Origin: Symbiodinium sp. CCMP2592
Taxonomy: Eukaryota; Sar; Dinophyceae; Suessiales; Symbiodiniaceae
Length of the DNA stretch: 64,000 bases
Assembly: GCA_905221615.1 (NCBI GenBank)
Contig: CAJNDT010001313.1
Location: forward strand, 186,001 to 250,000
Reading direction: 5' to 3'
Positions 59,301 through 64,000 of the stretch are shown piece after piece; position 1 is the stretch's first letter, and every line of letters begins with the position of its first letter. Position numbers and translations under genes: made by a program. The notes beneath the pieces are model-generated. The model was not told the origin of the DNA. It saw only the letters and a program-made list of their open reading frames with translations, and searched no databases.

Positions 59301-61515
59301 CCTGGAACCCCTTCCCCCAAAGTGGCAGTGCATTAGTGCGGACATAGGGCATTTTTACAATTCTGAGCGGAAGGAACATGTCCAGTTTATGATGATCGTG
59401 GATGAGGGATCAAGATTTCGAGCTGCTCGAGTGCTCACATCTGGGCTGAAACAACAGCCCTCAGCAGCAGCATGTCTAGAGTACTTACGCGATGGATGGA
59501 TACCCTACTTTGGAAGTCCACAGACCATACGCCTGGACCCAGCAGGCGCCTTCCGGGGATCCGCACTAGAAGATTTTTGCGATCGCCACCAGGTGTATCT
59601 GGATGTGATTCCAGGCGAGGCCCATTGGAAGTTGAGTGCAGTGGAGCAAGCAATTCAGGGTGTTAAGACTTTGATGGGCAAACTGGTGGCAGAAGATCCA
59701 GAGCTTGAGACGCGAGAGGCGCTAGCAACGGCAGTTCGAACATTCAACCAACGAGAAATCATTCGAGGGTTTTCCCCAGTACAACACGCTCTGGGCCAGA
59801 GCCCCGATGCTTCAGGACGATTAGACTTCTCAGGCAAGGCAGTGCCGCCAGAGCTGTTAATCGAGAACCCCAACGGCGAGTTCAGTCGCAACGTAGAGCG
59901 TCAGCGCGTGGCTGAACAAGCCTTAGCAGACTGGCAGGCGCAGCAGCGACTGTCAAGGGCTCAGAGTTCTCGAGGACGCAGGGTGCTGAACTTCACTCCA
60001 GGGGAGCTCGTGTTCTTTTGGAGATCACAGGTGAGCGGGCAGTCCCGCAAGCAACCGGGGGACAAGAAGGGACAGTTCCTCGGGCCCGCCAGGATCCTGG
60101 CGACAGAGACAAAGCGGAACGAGGACGGCACCTTGCAACCCAGTTCGTCAGTGTGGCTGGTCAGAGGGCGCAGCTTGATTAAGTGTGCGGCAGAACAAAT
60201 CCGCCGCGCGTCCAGCCGCGAGGAGCTCATTGAGTCGCTGGACCAAGACAATCAAGTGCCCTGGACGTTCACACGAGTCGCTGAGGAGATCGGCGGAAAC
60301 CGCTATCAAGATGTGACGGAAGCAGTTCCTGAGGAAGAGTGGGTTCGAGCACAGGATGTTGAACAAGTCGAACCCCCAGTGCGACGGAGGCTGGGACACA
60401 AGCGGCCCTTGGAGCAGGCCACAAGCCACAGGCCTGTGGCACAGGCTGCGGCAGGATCGCAGCCCTCTTCCTCAGTTCGCGCACGGCCCTATCCTCCCAC
60501 GAGTTCGGAGAAGGGTCACCAGTGGTGGTCAGAAGTACAGGACGCCATGTGGGGCGATGAGGTGAGCTACTGGTCCGACGAGGCGGCAGCGGTGAGTGTG
60601 GAACTGGAACTGCCGACGGGCCCAAAGCAGCTACAACAGGCGTGCCGAGACCTGCCCACTTACTTCGTCGGTTGCATGAAGCGGCGAGCCATAGAAGTCA
60701 GCGAGAAGCGGATGTCCGATGAGGAGCGCAAGCTCTTCCGGGAGGCAAAAATGATTGAGGTGAAGAACTTCGTGGCGGCAAAGGCGTTCGAGACATTGCC
60801 GGAGGCCCTTAAACCACCCAAGGAGGTTGCAGTGGGTATGAGATGGATCTTGACTTGGAAAGTGAAGGAGGACGGAACCTCCAAGCCGAAGGCCAGGGCG
60901 GTCCTGCTTGGGTATCAAGACCCGTCGTATGAACACCGTGCCACAACGGCACCGGTCATGACGCGGCAGACGCGTCAACTGGTGTTACAGGTCGCAGCCA
61001 ACAAAGGCTGGTCCGTCGCCAAGGGCGACGTCTCTGGAGCATTCTTACAAGGCCGGGAGTATCCAGACAAGCTTTACTGCATACCTTGCCCTGAGATTTG
61101 TGAAGCACTTCAGATCCCAGCAGACTCGGTCACACGCTTGCGTCGCGCATGCTACGGCTTGGTGGACGCGCCACTGGAGTGGTATAAAACAGTAGATGAG
61201 TTTTTGACCGAGCAAGGCTTGGAACGATTGTGGTCAGATGCTTGTTGTTGGGTCTTGAGAGACAATGGCCAGGTGGTAGGCCTGATATCAGGCCATGTAG
61301 ATGATTTTCTGTTTACTGGTTGCGAGAGGAATGAAAAGTGGAAGCGAGTCATTGAGGCCATTCAGAAGCGCTTTAAATGGGGAGACTGGGACCGGGACGA
61401 GTTCGTCCAATGTGGGGTGCAAATCAAACGAGTGAGCGATGGCTTTGAATTGACCCAGGTCCGCTACATTGAAACATTGAAGTGCGCAGCAAATTGGGCC
61501 ACACCTGAGTGCTGA
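56317..61515 (+). CDS. Pol polyprotein: methyltransferase-like, 2OG/Fe(II) oxygenase-like, integrase, reverse transcriptase
   Basis: Open frame from ATG 56317, but credible pol begins about 57300. In order: a Rossmann methyltransferase-like module (LLEVTGPTEGQL about 57451, LNPPSAAFSPYQNANQRT about 57634); a 2OG-oxygenase-like module (58551-59010) with H-K-D at 58732-58740, a distal His at 58936 and Arg at 58963; the integrase zinc motif HHCC (His 59152, 59167; Cys 59251, 59260); the integrase core D-D-35-E (Asp 59341, Asp 59536, Glu 59644); a basic C-terminal region; reverse transcriptase (about 60700-61515) with GDVSGAFLQG at 61024 and catalytic HVDD at 61294-61305 (usually YVDD). The frame stops at TGA 61513, before RNase H. 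The gag stop TAG is in frame, so readthrough is possible but unproven. Confidence 0.8.
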   Translation: MSFSGSGGVAKQCQLNPRSISSHDDCVMSEGDNDEGCKLDDMRNRGLESRRLSNEGPSNKSAGARRRVSFLSSHHGDPEDEEGRAAEQAPGVGRGTAHQVDQQRAGPTDPGARAVFGGEEGQAAHRSPGEDQGSGSGSAQEEHADHVLQRDRGGPQCEPQHVVHGTGSPSPPVRHQHACSRRCCGFRPAQRPAVPRHPGAPPDLQGLGDEDSGEHNLDVGLSPPSPRDLVGAADQRGDRAVQKPGAAQEGSSQGQGIRWPGSQFINRGADGAPPEHDAIPAEPTAGGDGDARRAATQGGARQECGDQADRAGGRSEANVGLRTGPAVSACDDVLASELGPGTEETGQYLSKESASHLENKAWTLVPQIFQDLVSQSRPMLLEVTGPTEGQLARTVQDEMGQANAAIQCGDWNGHDLSTDAGVRSLLEKIATLQPLHVWLNPPSAAFSPYQNANQRTEAQTEELQQKKQTCMRAYVGSQIVMDACIQRGIHVTWCMYEHSNAWRLPLLQKLSNRQGVHSCVTKGCRMNLRGPDGHQLSRKGWKLLTTHQRLAELLHAPCACHKGYRHAAVSTAIGAGVFTSEYCKRVVQALAQEHNYVSLLSELQGKPSLPEEFGGGLFCVCDRNDRNCRTTPCHMCMCQATSEGPSAELQAQASSEGKQPPEIQTGPEKCKERMEPKTNEDPDDDTGDDDTALYCQAELEQAEACAERLLEARDFSYKGCEELVRHLPQHNTAQRPMVKAPEDPRKLRGYFTFGLYSYGSFSGVTRNTYRMAKCHKYFSRFLQQQLPREQKFTSYVISRNMQMPFHKDNHNDDAYPNCVLGLGNYTGGRLWVEHLGTEPVTKPVNKVTPDGQERIGQCWNTKHQMVHFPPKAWHGAEVWQGERFVVSCYVSRAHRSMSEQSRRQLVQGGFRVPPRIPSRPQILAASEQPLSKQERERVKKQLYLLHAATGHGSNRSLIEALRRRKVHPEVLELAQSFQCPVCQERRKVQPRHLASLEPLPPKWQCISADIGHFYNSERKEHVQFMMIVDEGSRFRAARVLTSGLKQQPSAAACLEYLRDGWIPYFGSPQTIRLDPAGAFRGSALEDFCDRHQVYLDVIPGEAHWKLSAVEQAIQGVKTLMGKLVAEDPELETREALATAVRTFNQREIIRGFSPVQHALGQSPDASGRLDFSGKAVPPELLIENPNGEFSRNVERQRVAEQALADWQAQQRLSRAQSSRGRRVLNFTPGELVFFWRSQVSGQSRKQPGDKKGQFLGPARILATETKRNEDGTLQPSSSVWLVRGRSLIKCAAEQIRRASSREELIESLDQDNQVPWTFTRVAEEIGGNRYQDVTEAVPEEEWVRAQDVEQVEPPVRRRLGHKRPLEQATSHRPVAQAAAGSQPSSSVRARPYPPTSSEKGHQWWSEVQDAMWGDEVSYWSDEAAAVSVELELPTGPKQLQQACRDLPTYFVGCMKRRAIEVSEKRMSDEERKLFREAKMIEVKNFVAAKAFETLPEALKPPKEVAVGMRWILTWKVKEDGTSKPKARAVLLGYQDPSYEHRATTAPVMTRQTRQLVLQVAANKGWSVAKGDVSGAFLQGREYPDKLYCIPCPEICEALQIPADSVTRLRRACYGLVDAPLEWYKTVDEFLTEQGLERLWSDACCWVLRDNGQVVGLISGHVDDFLFTGCERNEKWKRVIEAIQKRFKWGDWDRDEFVQCGVQIKRVSDGFELTQVRYIETLKCAANWATPEC
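56540..57280 (+). CDS. Accessory ORF with SAP-like N-terminus, overlapping the pol frame
   Basis: 246 codons from ATG 56540. MAIQKMKKAELQSKLRELGE then EPPIKWTNKELAQRILELEP fits the helix-loop-helix SAP pattern (DNA binding), and a second similar helical pair follows (RTDLQAKIKDLGVAARKKST). The C-terminal third is coiled-coil (MQSLQSLQQEVMEMRAERPR) and basic. It lies between gag-protease and pol, in the frame one base ahead of pol. The coding signal is clearly in this frame, making the pol-frame translation over 56317-57290 a probable shadow. Role unknown; it could aid nuclear targeting or chromatin binding of the preintegration complex. Confidence 0.7.
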   Translation: MAIQKMKKAELQSKLRELGEEPPIKWTNKELAQRILELEPSLGEKKGKQRTDLQAKIKDLGVAARKKSTLTTFCKEIGVDLSVNHNMWSMEQAALRRLYDISTPAADDVVGFGQHSALLYRDILVLHPTYKDWVMKTAASTTSTSDYRLLRLATWLEQQTNEEIELYKSQEQPKKAVPKAKGYAGPAASSSTEVPMELLQSMMQSLQSLQQEVMEMRAERPRKEVRGKNAETKPIEPEGGAKPTSG

Positions 61516-62260
61516 GGTCAGCTTACTCTTGTCTGAGGTGTCTCAGAGTCAGGTCTCCACGATCGGCAAGACCAATGCGTGTCTCAGACGAGCGCGGGCC
61601 CACAAGGCACATGCAATGAAGATTCACGCCTTCACACAAGGCGAAGAGCTTGGCATGTTTGGATGGGTTGATGCTGGGAACCAGAATAGGGTTGATGGTT
61701 ATAGTACCCAGGGAATCTTCGTAGGCCTGGCACCAGTGACGATGCTTCAAGGTGCACTGTGTCGCGTCACACCAGTGACGTGGCACAGTAATCGCATCGA
61801 CCGCGCTTGCCGGTCTCCTGGGGCCTCTGAGGCCCAAGCGGCGGTGAACGGAGAGGACGCTCTGTTCTTTGCCCGCTACCAATGGTACGAGATTATGCAT
61901 GGCTGTGTAGATGCAAGGGCCCCAGCTCAGGCGGTGCGCCAGATTCCTGGTTGTCTCATCACAGACAGCCGGAATGTTTATGATCGCTTAAACACTGCTG
62001 TACTTAGCATCAAGGGCGCTGAGAAGCGGACGAACATTGAGCTGATTGCACTTAAAGAGAGTCAGGAGCAGACCGGACTCATCATGCGATGGGTCCACTC
62101 CGAGGCCCAACTTGCAAATGCTTTGACAAAGGCATCTACGTGTCGAGAGCTGGAGTTATACTACGGCATGAATCACTCGTGGAAGATCGTCGAAGACCCC
62201 CAAATGCAGTCGGCCCGACGGCGAAAGGCTCAGGGCAAGGAACCTCTGTCATCTAATTAG
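61478..62260 (+). pseudogene. RNase H region of pol, out of frame and lacking its join to RT
   Basis: In the frame one base ahead of RT: AQQIGPHLSAEVSLLLSEVS from about 61484, then RNase H motifs GWVDAGN (Asp 61670), SEAQAA (Glu about 61826), ITDSRN (Asp 61964) and VHSEAQLANALTK. The last conserved Asp of the Q-L-A-D pattern is Asn (62117-62119). The connection segment usually between RT and this region is missing, so a small out-of-frame deletion lies at about 61470-61490. No ATG at its start. Stop at 62258. Confidence 0.75.
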
Positions 62261-62297
62261 AGTCGAATGATGATGAAATGACTGGAAATGCGACTCC

Positions 62298-62313
62298 GGG
62301 GAAGCAGGTGGGA
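62298..62313 (+). other. Polypurine tract
   Basis: GGGGAAGCAGGTGGGA immediately before the 3' LTR; purine-rich with one C and one T. Expected primer for plus-strand synthesis. Confidence 0.75.
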
Positions 62314-62532
62314 TGCAAGTGCACAGGCCACTTGGTTCTTCCTGCTCATGTCTGGCATGCAGAACGCAGCGCAGGCACGTATCACAGCTTTTCGGATCAG
62401 AATCATAGAAGGGAACAGCGGAAAATAGCGCCGTTCGACCGCGCCATTCAATCTGCCTGTAACCTGCGATTCGTTGTGTCCGCTCACTGCTTGGGAACAG
62501 AAGCTACCACATCAGAGCTGCCATCACTTGCA
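62314..62532 (+). repeat. 3' LTR
   Basis: 219 bp, identical by eye to the 5' LTR, followed by the GGGTT target duplication and a TTTAGGG tract. Confidence 0.95.
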
Positions 62533-62608
62533 GGGTTTAGGGTTTTAGGGTTTAGGGTTGAAGGGTTTAGGGTTTTAGGGTTTAGGGTTTTAGGGTTTAG
62601 GGTTTTTT
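62533..62608 (+). repeat. TTTAGGG tract flanking the retrotransposon
   Basis: GGGTTTAGGGTTTTAGGG units; the 5' side (54029-54058) has the same character, so the target was a TTTAGGG-like tract. Confidence 0.9.
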
Positions 62609-62661
62609 AAGGGTTCCCATACATAGAAGGGATCCTGGAACGGTTGTTTAAGGGTTCCTAA

Positions 62662-62739
62662 AGGGGAGTTTCCGAAAGTTAGGGGTCCTTACAGCTATTT
62701 AGGGTGCTGTATAAGGGTCCCCTATTTTGTGAAAAGCCC
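62662..62739. repeat. Palindromic element family B, copy 4 (shortened)
   Basis: GGGGAGTTTCCGAAAGTTAGG ... CCCTATTTTGTGAAAAGCCC; the centre GGATCC is lost. Confidence 0.65.
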
Positions 62740-63235
62740 ATACAGACCCTTTTAATGGTTCCCTTGAAGGATCCCTTTTGTTTGCTTTAAAAGTTCGTTT
62801 TTTGGGGGTTCCTTTGAGGGTGCACAGGACGTGTCTGAAGGGGTTCGTATCGAGTTCTTTAAGCGTTCCGCATGGCTTCTTTCAGGGATTCTTCTAAGGG
62901 TCCCGCAGCCGCAGACCCAAGAATTAGATACTTGGTTCTTGAATAGTCGTTTCGCAAGGTGTGTTGGGCCCTTAGTGAAGGGAGAGTTTTCGGGTCGAGG
63001 GGAGCAGTCGTTGGGCCTTCGTACGCCTTGCCGCCGCATTCGAGTTTCCGCCAGAATGTCTCGCCTTCTTGCCCTCTTTACCATGTAGCGAATTTAGGGA
63101 AGGGGCAGGAGAATCCCAGGAGTATACAGTGCTTTAGGGGTTCAAGGGGTGTAGAACACATCCCAGGGCATGGGTCTCCTGTCTCCTTGCATGCTACTGT
63201 TTGTGTGGCACTCACTACACCTTGAGCTTTGAACA
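62740..63235. other. Unassigned stretch
   Basis: Opposing 110-codon and 85-codon frames at 62752-63088, no domain recognised. Not called. Confidence 0.4.
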
Positions 63236-63331
63236 ATGAAGTTAAAACTCGATGAAAGCACCATGGAGGAGTTTTTCGAGGCAGTCCTTGGCCATCACAG
63301 TCCCTACTGGACGGATGCCCAGCTGCATTGA
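63236..63331 (+). CDS. Coding-like island, possible exon
   Basis: ATG then KLKLDESTMEEFFEAVLGHH and SPYWTDAQLH, TGA at 63329. Helical, protein-like; may be an internal exon. Unassigned. Confidence 0.4.
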   Translation: MKLKLDESTMEEFFEAVLGHHSPYWTDAQLH

Positions 63332-63723
63332 GGATGTCTCGTGAACACTTGAGCCAGGCCACGACTATTAGAGCCTGGTTCGACTAAATACTTCCTCCCA
63401 AAAGCAGCATGTCATGATGTCGTGATGTCATGACATATCCACAATCCCGACTGGTGCACCAAGAACCACCCTAAGGCCGTAATGACAGACAGAAATGCAA
63501 TGTCACGGTCAACAGACCTGAGGCTCTGAGCCATTTGCGGCTTGAAGCCTGAAGTCTGAACACAGGGTCCATTGACCATGGACAGCTTGCCGAGTTTGCA
63601 GAAGGATTTGCCTGCGAGGTTCTGGGTTGTTTTACTTTGATTAATATGTACGGTTGAGAGTTGAAGGTTGGCATTTCGTATTTAGGAACGTAAGGTTAAT
63701 CATTTAGTATTTAGGAACTAGTC
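63332..63723. other. Unassigned stretch
   Basis: CATGACATCATGAC-type short repeats at about 63405-63436. No gene. Confidence 0.45.
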
Positions 63724-63806
63724 AGCAGAGCTGAGGCGATCTCCCGCAGCCACCTGGAAATCGCCCAAGTCGCCGACACCTTCCTCGTCCGGCCGCTTCG
63801 CTTGAC
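63724..63806 (+). CDS. Coding-like island, possible exon
   Basis: Frame AEAISRSHLEIAQVADTFLV then RPLRLT, GC-rich, preceded by AGCAG. Unassigned. Confidence 0.35.
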
Positions 63807-64000
63807 ATGGATGCAGAACTGCAGACCCCAAAGCTTTCAGAAGCTTTCATCGAAGCTTAGAGCCGTTGAAGGATGCGGTATTATTTTGGGACCTGAAACG
63901 GGACCTTACCTTAGAGAACCACATGTATCGAGGTTGCAGTTTCGGTTCTCAGAGCGATCCCAGGAGGGAGCCGAAGTCCCGTCCTAGCCTTGGTTTAGGG

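Larger units (their letters stand above)
54059..62532 (+). mobile_element. Ty1/copia-type LTR retrotransposon, 8.47 kb
   Basis: Identical 219-bp LTRs (54059-54277 and 62314-62532) beginning TGCAAGTG and ending CACTTGCA, flanked by GGGTT on both sides (54054-54058 and 62533-62537). Order inside: primer binding site, gag-protease, extra SAP-like ORF, pol with integrase before reverse transcriptase (copia order), RNase H in another frame, polypurine tract. Inserted in TTTAGGG-like DNA. Identical LTRs imply a recent insertion, yet pol is broken between RT and RNase H, so it probably moved with help from another copy or broke during transposition. Confidence 0.95.

Noticed and set aside
62257-62487. 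Small frame in the LTR (also at 53978-54232)
   Set aside because: It lies on the antisense strand of the LTR, occurs at both LTRs only because they are identical, and has no protein-like features.
1-64000. tRNA, rRNA, spliced-leader or snRNA genes
   Set aside because: None recognised by eye; a covariance-model scan would be needed to exclude small RNAs.

Overview
The window looks like nuclear DNA of a dinoflagellate, most likely a Suessiales/Symbiodiniaceae-type genome. The grounds are TTTAGGG-type telomere-like tracts scattered through non-coding DNA, a Ty1/copia retrotransposon whose pol carries extra domains I associate with dinoflagellate elements, genes split into many short exons with GT, GC and GA donors, and many small palindromic (MITE- or introner-like) repeats. 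The species call is inference; no rRNA or tRNA gene was seen.

Three layers can be separated. (1) A background of repeat-rich DNA (1-26479, 46153-54058, 62533-64000) made of TTTAGGG-derived tracts, microsatellites, a 42-bp satellite (17904-18598) and at least a dozen families of 80-200 bp hairpin elements. In it lie short plus-strand coding-like islands of about 60-130 bp, including the two halves of a possible PDZ domain and an FHA-like fragment. I read these as exons of one or more very intron-rich host genes.

(2) A 19.7-kb block (26480-46146) with a different texture and almost no TTTAGGG tracts. It holds one minus-strand, many-exon gene (45925 down to 26766). Its N-terminus has a degenerate methyltransferase-like motif. 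It also has a Lys-rich stretch, a coiled coil followed by a Cys/His cluster, a Pro-rich region, a transposase-reminiscent module and a SAP-like C-terminal region. The block splits a known palindromic repeat into two halves (26419-26479 and 46147-46180), with CCTATG repeated at both junctions. I therefore propose that it is a large, undescribed type of mobile element. Several frame breaks suggest this copy may be decaying.

(3) A complete copia-type LTR retrotransposon (54059-62532) with identical 219-bp LTRs, a 5-bp target duplication GGGTT, an initiator-Met-like primer binding site, a gag-protease ORF, an extra SAP-like ORF overlapping the 5' part of a long pol frame, and a pol that carries a methyltransferase-like module and a 2-oxoglutarate/Fe(II) oxygenase-like module ahead of integrase and reverse transcriptase. 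A small out-of-frame deletion between RT and RNase H, and an Asp-to-Asn change in RNase H, suggest that this young copy is defective.

Exon coordinates in the 19.7-kb gene are best where splice sites and phase agree (45041-45925, 41746-41945, 38162-38320, 33241-33305, 28144-28441, 27440-28071). Elsewhere they are approximate, as each entry states.
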